Shown piece by piece: positions 1-7,357 of a stretch of 17,156 bases of DNA. Within the stretch, counting starts at the first letter, position 1. Each line of letters opens with the position of its first letter. The position numbers were made by a program, and so were the translations under genes. Origin of the DNA: DASWRT01 sp036403035. Its GTDB lineage: Bacteria; Pseudomonadota; Alphaproteobacteria; ATCC43930; CGMCC-115725. The notes below the pieces were generated by a model, which did no database searches, was not told the origin of the DNA, and saw only the letters and a program-made list of their open reading frames with translations. The stretch covers positions 1 through 17,156 of the forward strand of contig DASWRT010000172.1 of the NCBI GenBank assembly GCA_036403035.1. Reading direction: 5' to 3'.

Positions 1-1293
1 CGGATGCCCCGCACAAGCCTGAGCGAACCGGGTCGACCATTTGATGTCGGGAACGCCGTCGCGCAGGGCTCCCGACTGGAGATCCTGCAGGGATGGGTAG
101 CCGAAGAAGGACGGCGCCCATGCGGAGTGATAGATGATGAAGTTGAGATCCGGCCAGTCCGAGGCAGCTTTTGGAACGTCATCGGCATTAAAGAACGGGA
201 CGTCATTGGCCGGATTTGACGGATCGCTGGTCGAAAGACCCTTGTGGATGCAGATGTTGAAGAACCCTGGCCGGGTATTCAGCTGCTCGCGATTCTTGAC
301 GATCAACTCATATGTCGGATACGCGACATTTTCATCGTCGAGCCGCCAACGCTCCATCGGCTGCGTCGGGTCATCCGTGTTCTTTGCGGAGAAGGCGGTC
401 GTGTACCCCTTCCATGAATCCGGATGATAATGATCGATCTGGTACTGCATGTAATCGAGATTCGCCACGCCGGGGTATAGCTGACCATGGGCGAGCATAC
501 GTTGCGATCCGGCGATCCTGTTGACGAAATCCCGGACCGCAACCGTTTGGAACGCGGTCAGAAGCTCTCCCGCCTGAGACTCCGGTATGGTGCGAGGGAC
601 GATCCCCGTCGATTGCCCAGGCGGCACAAACAGGCCGAGAGGCGCGTTGCTGAGAAGACCGACGGTGACGTTGCTGTCGAGGAAGACGTCTTTGACGAAT
701 TGCACGAGAGTGAAATCGGACTGAACGTTCGGGATCTGGTCGAGCGACGGAGTCCAAGCCTCCCAAGGATTGCCTAATTCGTCAGGGAACCCCATAGCGT
801 TGAATGGATTGCTCGTAAAGCCCGCCGCGGTCGACGCAGGCCCAGGCCCCTGCGCGAGTGCGCGCAGCGACGGTCCCGAGGTCGAGCGATCCCTGACCAT
901 ATGCAGCTGATCGTCGAGAACAAACAAATCATCCGGCGGCCCCAGTTCCGCCGCCGCCGCCGGATCGACCAATTCAAGCGGGTTCACGTTGAAGAGGCGT
1001 CCGAACACCTGGTTCATTGCGAGAAAGGAAGCGGCAATTCCTCCCGAACTGGCCAGGAACCTCCGCCGGCTTACGCCGAGCTTCCTGCTCGCGTCGTCCG
1101 CCAACTCGGCGAGCCGGGCTTCTACTTCCTTCTGCTCCCGGGTCTGACGAGCCGGCAGATACTCGCCGTTGGACACCATGCATGTCGGGATTGCGGAACG
1201 CGGCAAGCCGCTCTCGTCCGCACGAGCGACGATCGACAGTTGCTCGTCAGTAAACCAAGTATCCTCTTCACGTTTTTCCGGTACGTCCGGCAT
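1..1293 (-). CDS. Tat-exported amidohydrolase-family (TIM-barrel metal hydrolase) protein, 3' end outside window
   Basis: The frame reads open for 431 codons from ATG at 1293 to the left window edge, so the C-terminus is missing. The start is backed by a strong Shine-Dalgarno (GGGAGG, 1299-1304). Residues 75-80 (SRRRFL) followed by a small-residue hydrophobic stretch (to about 96) form a twin-arginine signal. It lies unusually far in, after about 74 charged residues. The mature part begins near residue 120. DDQLHM (127-132) sits where Amidohydrolase_2 enzymes carry the metal-binding D-x-H-x-H of strand 1, so the first His is replaced by Gln129. His350 (CIHKG) and His389 (IIYHSAW) match the later barrel ligands of that family (COG2159-like). 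From memory, related exported alphaproteobacterial proteins show the same D-x-Q-x-H. The substrate is unknown. By eye its GC is much lower than that of the genes to its right (60-base lines at 50-53%). It is separated from the MATE gene by a 232-base gap and probably has its own promoter. Confidence 0.85.
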   Translation of the reverse strand, partial: MPDVPEKREEDTWFTDEQLSIVARADESGLPRSAIPTCMVSNGEYLPARQTREQKEVEARLAELADDASRKLGVSRRRFLASSGGIAASFLAMNQVFGRLFNVNPLELVDPAAAAELGPPDDLFVLDDQLHMVRDRSTSGPSLRALAQGPGPASTAAGFTSNPFNAMGFPDELGNPWEAWTPSLDQIPNVQSDFTLVQFVKDVFLDSNVTVGLLSNAPLGLFVPPGQSTGIVPRTIPESQAGELLTAFQTVAVRDFVNRIAGSQRMLAHGQLYPGVANLDYMQYQIDHYHPDSWKGYTTAFSAKNTDDPTQPMERWRLDDENVAYPTYELIVKNREQLNTRPGFFNICIHKGLSTSDPSNPANDVPFFNADDVPKAASDWPDLNFIIYHSAWAPSFFGYPSLQDLQSGALRDGVPDIKWSTRFAQACAGHP

Positions 1294-1525
1294 GCTTTCC
1301 TCCCGTTTGGTATTGGTCGGAAAGTTCTATGCTTGCCTGCGCAATACAGCGCTATTTCAATGAGGCGCTTGCACATCAGGCATGTCAAGCGATTGGCTTC
1401 TATTTCAACCTACGAAATAATTATTTATCGTCATGAGCAAGTACGTAAATAGAAACGTGCGAATTATGAGCTAATGTTTGGACGAAATATTATAATCCCC
1501 TCAGGTCTCGGTGAGCTCCGGAAGA
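1294..1525 (-). promoter_or_regulatory. AT-rich leader of the amidohydrolase gene
   Basis: This 232-base gap is far more AT-rich than its surroundings (35% GC in the line 1381-1440). It contains a perfect 12-base palindrome AAATAATTATTT (1415-1426). The 9-mer TTGAAATAG (minus strand) occurs twice, at 1352-1360 and 1400-1408. A consensus -35 TTGACA lies on the minus strand at 1384-1389, but no good -10 follows at 16-19 bases. A Shine-Dalgarno at 1299-1304 precedes the ATG. I infer that the promoter of the minus-strand gene lies here, but its exact hexamers are not settled. Confidence 0.4.
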
Positions 1526-2953
1526 TCAAGCCTCTCGGAATCGGGCCGTCCGGAACCACGCGCCGGACGCGATCGCCGCGGAGAGGGTGACGCCGTACAC
1601 GAAGAGGCCGAGCGCGAGCGCCGCGAACATCCAGCCGAGCGATCCGGTAAGGCGCAGGACGGACCAGCCGCCGCCGATCGCGATCAGCATGCGGAGCAGC
1701 CCGCCGAAAAGCGGCCAGAAGAGCCGTCCCGCTCCCTGCGACGCGAAGTAGAGCGCCACGCCCAAGCCGAAGAAGCCGTAGGCCGGCCCGACGCTGCGCA
1801 AGTAGGCGCTGCCGGTCGAGAGCATCTCGGGATCGGCGCCGAACAGAAGCAGCCACGCATGCGGCCAGATCGCCGCCGCCAGCCCGATCGCCTCGCACAG
1901 GCCGAAGGCGACCGCACCGCCGACCAGGGCGACGCGCAGGGCCCGCGCTCGCCGACCGGCGCCGATATTCGTGCCGACGAGCGCCACCAGCGGCGCGCCG
2001 AGGCCGAACACGAGCGGAACCAGCAGGAATTCCAGCCGCGCGCCGGTACCGTACCCGGCCACGGCGTCCGGACCGGACGCGGCGCCGACCAGCGCCGTCG
2101 TGAGCGCGGCAGTCAGGTTGGTCTGCATCGAGCTGACCGCGGCGATCGCGCCGACGCCGAGGATGCGCCGGAACAGCGGCCAGCGCAGCGGCGCGAGCCG
2201 GAAGCGGACGAGGTTGCGTCCCGACCCGATGTACCAGGCCAGAATGGCGGTCCCGGCGGCGTAATAGAGCAGGAGCGCCGCGCCGCCGCCCGCGACGCCC
2301 AGCGCCGGAAACGGTCCGATGCCGAAGATCAGACAGGGCGAGAGCGGCACCAGAACGACCACGCCGCCGCAGGTCACCAGCGCCGGCACCAGCATGTTGC
2401 CGGTGCCGCGGATCACGCTGGCCAGTCCGTTCATCGTCCACAGCAGGATATTGCCGGCGAACACTACGTCGGAGTAGCGCAGCGCGGCGTCCAGCGAACC
2501 GCCCTCGCCGCCCAGCGCGCGGTAGAGCCATGGGCCGGAGACGAGCGCGAGAACGGAGCAGACCGCGCCGAGCACGATGTTGATGACAACAGCGTGCAGC
2601 ACCAGCGCGTCGGCCTCGTCGCGACGCCCGCCGCCCAGCGCACGCGCCACCGCCGATGAGATGCCGCCGCCCATGGCGCCGCCGGAAACCATCTGGACCA
2701 GCATGACGCAGGGGAACACCAGGGCCATCCCGGCCAGCGCATCGATCCCGAGCCGGGACACGAACCACGTCTCGATCAGCCCGGTCGCCGACTGCGCCAG
2801 CATGACCAGAACGTTGGGCCAGGCGAGGCGCAGCAGCGTGGAGACGATCGGCCCGTCCAACAGCAACTGCGTGCGGCGGTTGAGCGCGGCGGCGGCGGCC
2901 GCCGGCGGCGGCGGCGCACTGCCGACGTCCATGCGCTCCGCGGCGATGCTCAT
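1526..2953 (-). CDS. MATE family multidrug efflux transporter
   Basis: This is a 475-residue polytopic inner-membrane protein with about 12 hydrophobic segments, the normal size for the multidrug and toxin extrusion family. After an Ala/Pro-rich cytosolic start, family-typical text appears: a first helix with LLRLAWPNVLVML, then ETWFVSRLGIDALAGM (about 60-75), SAVARALGGGRRDEA, and in the second half a repeat of the same pattern (GTGARLEFLLVPLVFGLGAPLVALVGTNIGAG). MATE proteins exchange Na+ or H+ for cationic or amphipathic drugs; the substrate cannot be read here. It is the last gene of the efflux operon, 30 bases after the EmrB-like gene, with AGGA about 10 bases before the ATG. A MATE gene inside an emrAB operon is uncommon in my experience. 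No clear hairpin terminator follows the stop. Confidence 0.93.
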   Translation of the reverse strand: MSIAAERMDVGSAPPPPAAAAAALNRRTQLLLDGPIVSTLLRLAWPNVLVMLAQSATGLIETWFVSRLGIDALAGMALVFPCVMLVQMVSGGAMGGGISSAVARALGGGRRDEADALVLHAVVINIVLGAVCSVLALVSGPWLYRALGGEGGSLDAALRYSDVVFAGNILLWTMNGLASVIRGTGNMLVPALVTCGGVVVLVPLSPCLIFGIGPFPALGVAGGGAALLLYYAAGTAILAWYIGSGRNLVRFRLAPLRWPLFRRILGVGAIAAVSSMQTNLTAALTTALVGAASGPDAVAGYGTGARLEFLLVPLVFGLGAPLVALVGTNIGAGRRARALRVALVGGAVAFGLCEAIGLAAAIWPHAWLLLFGADPEMLSTGSAYLRSVGPAYGFFGLGVALYFASQGAGRLFWPLFGGLLRMLIAIGGGWSVLRLTGSLGWMFAALALGLFVYGVTLSAAIASGAWFRTARFREA

Positions 2954-2983
2954 GTGGCATGTTCCTGCTGAGCGCGGAAAAGG

Positions 2984-4609
2984 TCAGTGCGCCGCACCGG
3001 CCGACGGTCCCTTCGGCGGCGCCACCTTGCGCATCAGGGGCACCATGACGACGGCGACGGCGAAGCAGACCGCGATCGCCAGGAAGGCATCGGCGTAGGT
3101 CTGCGTCTGCGCCTCGCGCCATGCGAGCGACCAGAGCTGCTTCACGGCCGCGGCCTGGCCGTGCACGGCATCGCCGCCCCACGAGGCGGCGTCGGCGGCG
3201 GCGACCCGCCGCAGGAGATCCACCATAGCGGCGTTGGTCGCGTTGAGATGCTCCGCGAGCCGGAGGAAATGCAGGTTCGCCCGGTCGTTCAGGATCGTCC
3301 CGCAGCCGGCGATGCCGATCGCCCCGCCGAGCGTGCGCATCAGGTTGAACAGGCCGGAAGCGAGCTTCAGCCGATCCGGCGCGAGCCCGCCCAGGGTCAG
3401 CGTCACGGTCGGCGCGACGGCGAATTGCTGGGCGAAGCCGCGCAGCGCCTGCGGCAGCAGCAGTTCGCGCCAGCCCCAGTCATGGGTGATCGGCGTGAAA
3501 TTCCACATGCTGAGCGCGAAGCAGGCGAGCCCGAACATCATCAGCCAGCGCAGGTCGACGCGGCGCGCGAGGACCGTGTAGACCGGGATGGCCATTACCT
3601 GGAAGATGCCCGTCGAAAACACGGCGAGACCGATCTGCAAGGCGCTGAAGCCGCGCACCCGGCCGAGGAACAGGGGCGTCAGGTAGATCGTCGCGAAGAT
3701 GCCGATGCCGGTCACGAAGGAGAAGAAGCAGCCGAGCGCGAAATTGCGGCTCTTGAGCGCGCGCAGATCGACGACCGGCTGCGCGTAGGTGAGGCTCCGC
3801 CAGAGGAAGGCGAGCCCGGCGAGCCCGGAGATCCAGGCCGTCGTGCGGATGGTCTCGTCGCCGAACCAGTCCCAGCGCGGCCCTTCCTCGAGCGTGTATT
3901 CGAGGCAGCCGAGGAAGACCGCCATGAGGACCATGCCGGGATAGTCGGCGCCGCGCAGCAGCGACGGGTTCGGCCTGTCGATGCGCACGAGCATCGGCAC
4001 GACGACGGCGACGAAGGTTCCGGGCACCAGATTGACGAAGAATAGCCAGTGCCAGGAGTAGTTGTCGGTGATCCATCCGCCGACCGTCGGTCCCAGCGTC
4101 GGCGCCAGGGACGACAGGGCGCCGATCGTCGCGGCCGCGGCGACGATCCGCGGTCCCGGAAAGAAGGCGAAGGCAGCGGTGAAGACCGTCGGGATCATCG
4201 AACCGCCGAGAAACCCCTGCAACGCTCGGAAGACGATCATGCTCTGGATGTCCCAGGCCCAGCCGCACAACAGGCTGGTGAGGGTGAACCCGGCCGCGGA
4301 GACGCTGAACAGCCAGCGCGTCGACATGACCCGCGACAGCCAGCCCGAGAGCGGAATGACGATGATCTCGGCGATGAGATAGCTGGTCTGCACCCAGGCG
4401 GTCTCGTCGGCGCCGGCGGAAAGCCCGCCACCGATGTCCCGGAGCGACGCGGACACGATCTGGATGTCGAGGAGCGCGATGAAGAAGCCGACGCACATCA
4501 CGGCGAAGGCGAAGATCTTCGCCGCCGGCGACAGTTCCCTGGGCCGGACCGCAGCGTCGGCCGCCGACGCCGCAGGCCGAGCCCCGCCGATGGCAACCGC
4601 AGCGCTCAT
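2984..4609 (-). CDS. emrB: EmrB/QacA-type DHA2 family MFS drug transporter
   Basis: The product has 541 residues, close to the usual length of 14-helix DHA2 transporters. Helix 1 carries the family signature FFIALLDIQIVSASL (42-56; usually LDxTIVNVALP). It is followed by the motif ETAWVQTSYLIAEIIVIPLSGWLSRVMSTRWLF and then by ALQGFLGGSMIPTVFTAAFAFFP, the EmrB-type motif C region. The protein would use the proton gradient to pump hydrophobic drugs, uncouplers or aromatic acids through a tripartite channel with the adaptor encoded just upstream. An outer-membrane TolC partner is not in the window. Its ATG overlaps the adaptor's stop as ATGA (4606-4609), so translation is probably coupled. The N-terminal 25 residues are Ala-rich and unlikely to be in the membrane. 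Family assignment is sure; the substrate is not. Confidence 0.95.
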   Translation of the reverse strand: MSAAVAIGGARPAASAADAAVRPRELSPAAKIFAFAVMCVGFFIALLDIQIVSASLRDIGGGLSAGADETAWVQTSYLIAEIIVIPLSGWLSRVMSTRWLFSVSAAGFTLTSLLCGWAWDIQSMIVFRALQGFLGGSMIPTVFTAAFAFFPGPRIVAAAATIGALSSLAPTLGPTVGGWITDNYSWHWLFFVNLVPGTFVAVVVPMLVRIDRPNPSLLRGADYPGMVLMAVFLGCLEYTLEEGPRWDWFGDETIRTTAWISGLAGLAFLWRSLTYAQPVVDLRALKSRNFALGCFFSFVTGIGIFATIYLTPLFLGRVRGFSALQIGLAVFSTGIFQVMAIPVYTVLARRVDLRWLMMFGLACFALSMWNFTPITHDWGWRELLLPQALRGFAQQFAVAPTVTLTLGGLAPDRLKLASGLFNLMRTLGGAIGIAGCGTILNDRANLHFLRLAEHLNATNAAMVDLLRRVAAADAASWGGDAVHGQAAAVKQLWSLAWREAQTQTYADAFLAIAVCFAVAVVMVPLMRKVAPPKGPSAGAAH

Positions 4610-5730
4610 GGCGTGCCGCCGCCGCGGCCGCTCTCGGACAGGCGCTCGTCGACGGCGGCGGTGACCGACAGGCCGGGGCGCAGGCGGCCCAGCGCCGAGG
4701 CGTCGCCGTCGAGCAGGATGCGCACGGGAACGCGCTGCACGATCTTGGTGAAATTGCCGGTGGCGTTCTCGGGCGGAAGCACGCTGAACTGCGCGCCGGT
4801 CGCCGGCGCCAAGCTGGCGACGTGGCCGTGGAAAACCTCACCGGGCAGCACGTCCGCCGCGATCGTCGCCGACAGGCCCCGCTGCATGCGGGCGAGCTGG
4901 TTCTCCTTGAAATTGGCGTCGACCCACAGGCCGCCGGCCGGGACCAGGGACATCAGCTGCGCGCCGACCGACGCGAAGGCGCCGGACCGCGCGCTCCGAT
5001 TGCCGACCGTGCCGTCGATCGGCGCGCGCAGCTCGGTGTAGCCGAGATTGAGCTGCGCGAGGTCGCGTTCGGCGACGGCCTGGGCGAGCGCCGCCTGCGC
5101 CTGCTGCTTCTGCGTGTCGATGACGTCGAGCTGACGCTGCGCCGCGACCACGGCGGCGCGCGCCTTGTCGGCGGCGGCGATCCCTTTCTTGTGATCGGCG
5201 TCCGCCTGCTGAAAGCGCTGCGGGGAGGCGAACTGGTCGGAGACGAGCCGGCGATACCGGACGACATCGAACTGGGCGCGCGCGACCTCCGCCTCCGCGG
5301 CCGTGACTTCCGCCCCGGCCTGCGCGATCACCGCCTCCTGTAGGCGGCGGTTCGCATCGAGGTTGGCGAGCGCCGCCTGCGCCGCGGCGACGGCGCCCTC
5401 GGCCTTCGCGAGCGCCGCCCGGTAATCGCGATCGTCCAGCCGCAGCAGGAGATCGCCGGCATGTACGGGCTGGTTGTCGGCGACCGCGACCTCGACGATG
5501 AAGCCGGCGACCTTGGGCGCGATCACCGTGATGTCGCCGCCGACATAGGCGTCGTCCGTGCTCTCGATGAAGCGGCCGACCGTCCACCATCGGTGGGCGT
5601 ACCAAGCGGCGCCGAGCGCGAGAAGGAGGAGCGCACAAGCGAGCGCCAGCCCCTTGAGCCCGATCCTCGCGCCGGCCTTTGGCGAGACGGACACCGGGAT
5701 CGTCTCCCGGTCGACGACCGTACTGCTCAT
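4606..5730 (-). CDS. emrA: EmrA/HlyD-type membrane fusion (adaptor) protein
   Basis: The product has 374 residues. One N-terminal membrane anchor (about 26-47) is followed by the barrel-sandwich half-motif ESTDDAYVGGDITVIAPKVAG (56-76) typical of EmrA. A long Ala/Gln/Glu-rich alpha-helical hairpin (about 100-230) comes next, then the second lipoyl half (ELRAPIDGTVGNRSARSGAF) and a C-terminal beta-barrel with the EmrA signature PPENATGNFTKIVQRVPV. It should link the EmrB-like pump to an outer-membrane channel in the periplasm. The frame is open upstream to 6258, but that part is out-of-frame Arg-rich text over the regulator gene. The ATG at 5730 has a strong GGGAGG (5736-5741) six bases ahead and begins where family similarity begins. 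It overlaps the regulator's stop by ATGA (5727-5730). Confidence 0.95.
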   Translation of the reverse strand: MSSTVVDRETIPVSVSPKAGARIGLKGLALACALLLLALGAAWYAHRWWTVGRFIESTDDAYVGGDITVIAPKVAGFIVEVAVADNQPVHAGDLLLRLDDRDYRAALAKAEGAVAAAQAALANLDANRRLQEAVIAQAGAEVTAAEAEVARAQFDVVRYRRLVSDQFASPQRFQQADADHKKGIAAADKARAAVVAAQRQLDVIDTQKQQAQAALAQAVAERDLAQLNLGYTELRAPIDGTVGNRSARSGAFASVGAQLMSLVPAGGLWVDANFKENQLARMQRGLSATIAADVLPGEVFHGHVASLAPATGAQFSVLPPENATGNFTKIVQRVPVRILLDGDASALGRLRPGLSVTAAVDERLSESGRGGGTP

Positions 5731-6323
5731 TCCATCCTCCCGGCGCTTCCCGACCGCCGCCGCGCCGACCCTTTGCTGCCGGCCGTGGCTGCGGGCGCTC
5801 CGCTCCCCTCCTCCTCGCTGCCCTCCTGCGGCTGCCATTGCCGCGCCGCGAAGGCGTGCCGCTTCCGCGTGCGGTCGTTGGCGGCCGGACCGGAGGCCGA
5901 TCTGAACGCCGGCTCGGTGAGCAGCCGGCCGCTCGCCCGATCCACCAGGACCGGATCGGCCTCCGCCCCCGTCTCGCTCTCGACGATCAAGACGCTCTTC
6001 CCCTCGGGAGCGAAATGCTTGTTGCCCCAGGCGATCAGCGCCCAGAGCACTGGCTGGAAGTCGCGGCCGCGCTCGGTCAGCACGTACTCGTCGCGCGGCG
6101 GCCGCTCGCTGTAGCGGCGGCGTTCGAGAAGGCCGGACTCGACCAGGGCATTGAGCCGCCGCGTCAGCATGTTCGGCGCGATGTCCAGGCTCTTCTGGAA
6201 TTGGTCGAAGCGCGTCAGCCCATGGAAGGCGTCGCGCAGGATCAGGATGCTCCACCACTCGCCGACCCGCTCAAGGCTGCGGGCGATGGGACACTGCATG
6301 TTTCCGAAGCTTTTGCGCTGCAT
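5727..6323 (-). CDS. HxlR family winged-helix transcriptional regulator with long C-terminal tail
   Basis: Residues 10-110 match the HxlR fold throughout: CPIARSLERVGEWWSILILRDAF, FDQFQKSLDIAPNMLTRRLNALVESGLL, RRRYSERPPRDEYVLTERG, and the closing VLWALIAWGNKHF. HxlR proteins are usually 110-150 residues. This one has 198, with an extra tail of roughly 70-80 residues rich in Ala, Gly, Ser and Arg. Cys11 sits at the conserved N-terminal position used as an electrophile/oxidant sensor in relatives such as YodB and HypR of Bacillus. It is the first gene of the efflux operon and overlaps the adaptor gene by 4 bases, so it should control its own synthesis together with the pump genes. Likely binding sites are the two direct repeats at 6343-6393. 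No strong ribosome site precedes the ATG at 6323, and Met9 (6299) is an alternative start. Confidence 0.92.
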   Translation of the reverse strand: MQRKSFGNMQCPIARSLERVGEWWSILILRDAFHGLTRFDQFQKSLDIAPNMLTRRLNALVESGLLERRRYSERPPRDEYVLTERGRDFQPVLWALIAWGNKHFAPEGKSVLIVESETGAEADPVLVDRASGRLLTEPAFRSASGPAANDRTRKRHAFAARQWQPQEGSEEEGSGAPAATAGSKGSARRRSGSAGRME

Positions 6324-6427
6324 GGCGTGCCGCGACAGTTGCTATCACGATGCAAGTCACATACGCTCGTCCCTATCATTATGCAAGTGACATTTCGGTT
6401 TTGAGATCCGAGAGGAGACCGGCGACG
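6324..6427. promoter_or_regulatory. Divergent promoter/operator between the HxlR-efflux operon and the MaoC gene
   Basis: This 104-base gap must hold the promoters of both the leftward operon and the rightward MaoC gene. It contains two 20-base direct repeats (6343-6362 and 6374-6393). A -10-like TATCAT (5 of 6 to consensus) on the plus strand lies within the start of the second repeat (6374-6379). On the minus strand CATAAT (5 of 6) overlaps the same repeat (6378-6383). No matching -35 hexamers stand out. A protein bound to the repeats would cover both candidate -10 elements. Confidence 0.6.
6343..6393. repeat. Tandem 20-bp direct repeats, candidate HxlR operator
   Basis: TATCACGATGCAAGTCACAT (6343-6362) and TATCATTATGCAAGTGACAT (6374-6393) agree at 17 of 20 positions. 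Their starts are 31 bases apart, about three helical turns, so both face the same side of the DNA. The shared core is ATGCAAGT-n-ACAT. As I recall, operators of HxlR proteins often contain TGCAAG-type elements. Repeats and spacing are read directly; the assignment to this regulator is inferred from position. Confidence 0.65.
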
Positions 6428-6949
6428 ATGACGAACGAAACCGACCACCAAGGCGGGGAGCGGCTGTATCTGGACGATTTGCGCGTCGGGCAGCGCTTCA
6501 CCAGCGGCACCCATGCGCTGGACGCGGACGAGATCAAGGCGTTCGCGGGCCGCTTCGACCCGCAGCCCTTTCACCTCGACGAGGAAACGGCTCGCGGCAC
6601 GCTGTTCGGAGGACTGGCGGCGAGCGGTTGGCACACGGCCGCAATCACCATGTCGCTGCTGGTCGGCGGCGGACTTCCGATCGCCGGCGGCATCGTCGGC
6701 GCCGGCGGGGAAATCAATTGGCCGAAGCCGACGCGCCCCGGCGACATCCTGCACGTCGAGAGCGAGGTCTTGGAGATCACGCCCTCCCGCTCGCGCCCCG
6801 ACCGCGGGATCGCCGTGGTGCGCAGCGAAACCCGGAACCAGCGGGGCGAGACCGTGCAGGTCTTCACGGCAAGGCTCGTCGTACCGCGGCGCCGAGAGCA
6901 GACGGCGGCGACTGTGGAGCAAGACCGCAATGTAGCAGACGAGACTTGA
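6428..6949 (+). CDS. MaoC-type (R)-hydratase / dehydratase
   Basis: This is a 173-residue single hot-dog protein. The hydratase motif is clear: AFAGRFDPQPFHLDEETA with the catalytic pair Asp44 and His49, followed by LFGGLAASGWHTAAITM where family members have the lid segment ending in G-x-H. Such enzymes add water to trans-2-enoyl-CoA or act on mesaconyl/methylmalyl-type CoA esters. The substrate cannot be told from the sequence. The ATG at 6428 follows AGAGGAG (6411-6417) by 10 bases. The frame is open back to 6350, but that stretch lies in the operator region and is not homologous to anything in the family. It is divergent from the HxlR-efflux operon, shares the repeat-bearing gap with it and has no downstream partner. 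Confidence 0.9.
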   Translation: MTNETDHQGGERLYLDDLRVGQRFTSGTHALDADEIKAFAGRFDPQPFHLDEETARGTLFGGLAASGWHTAAITMSLLVGGGLPIAGGIVGAGGEINWPKPTRPGDILHVESEVLEITPSRSRPDRGIAVVRSETRNQRGETVQVFTARLVVPRRREQTAATVEQDRNVADET

Positions 6950-7357
6950 AGAAAACGTAGCTCGCAGACTGGAGCCAGCACTCGACTCTCGCTGAATGGC
7001 CTTATACGACGCTCTGCGCCTACTGCGCGAGTAGCAAAAACAAGGAAAGATGGTGCGGCTCGATATGCAAGATTCTCATCAGACTCGTTCATAAAACATA
7101 AAGGCAACCTGCGCGCAATGCGTATGGAGATTACGAGGAAGCAAAGGACCTTCACACTAATCGATTGAGCCGTCGGCTTTGTACTGCCAGTCATTGCTAT
7201 TGCTAATGCCGACGGTCAATCCGAATTTAGAGGCTAAGGCAAAGTCCTGGCTCGTGCAAAGTACTAGGCTCACGCGACCTTAGCGGGATCTTTCGCTCGC
7301 ATCATCATCTAGACTTCGCGGACAAAGGGCAGCCACAGCAGTGCCGAGGCTCGCGGG
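6950..7357. other. 408-base lower-GC region without a convincing gene
   Basis: The region lies between the convergent ends of the MaoC and LysR genes. It is visibly lower in GC than its surroundings (45% in line 7081-7140). It holds an inverted repeat CCGTCGGC (7170-7177) / GCCGACGG (7208-7215) with a 30-base loop, which is weak as a terminator because no T run follows. A stop-to-stop minus-strand frame of 40 codons (7160-7279) ends in protein-like text (VGISNSNDWQYKADGSID). It lacks an ATG and a ribosome site and could be a gene remnant. I see nothing else in it. Confidence 0.5.

Noticed and set aside
1464..3182. Long minus-strand frame over the MATE gene (572 codons)
   Set aside because: Arg/Ala-rich text without helices or motifs. 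The neighbouring frame gives a clean 12-helix MATE protein.
2987..4045. 352-codon plus-strand frame opposite the EmrB-like gene
   Set aside because: Antisense shadow rich in Arg, Glu and Gln, without family features.
5731..6258. N-terminal extension of the EmrA-like protein
   Set aside because: Out-of-frame shadow of the HxlR gene. A strong Shine-Dalgarno and family similarity set the start at 5730.
7065..7071. ATGCAAG copy in the gap after maoC as a third HxlR site
   Set aside because: Only the 7-mer matches. The rest of the 20-base repeat is absent and no promoter is near.
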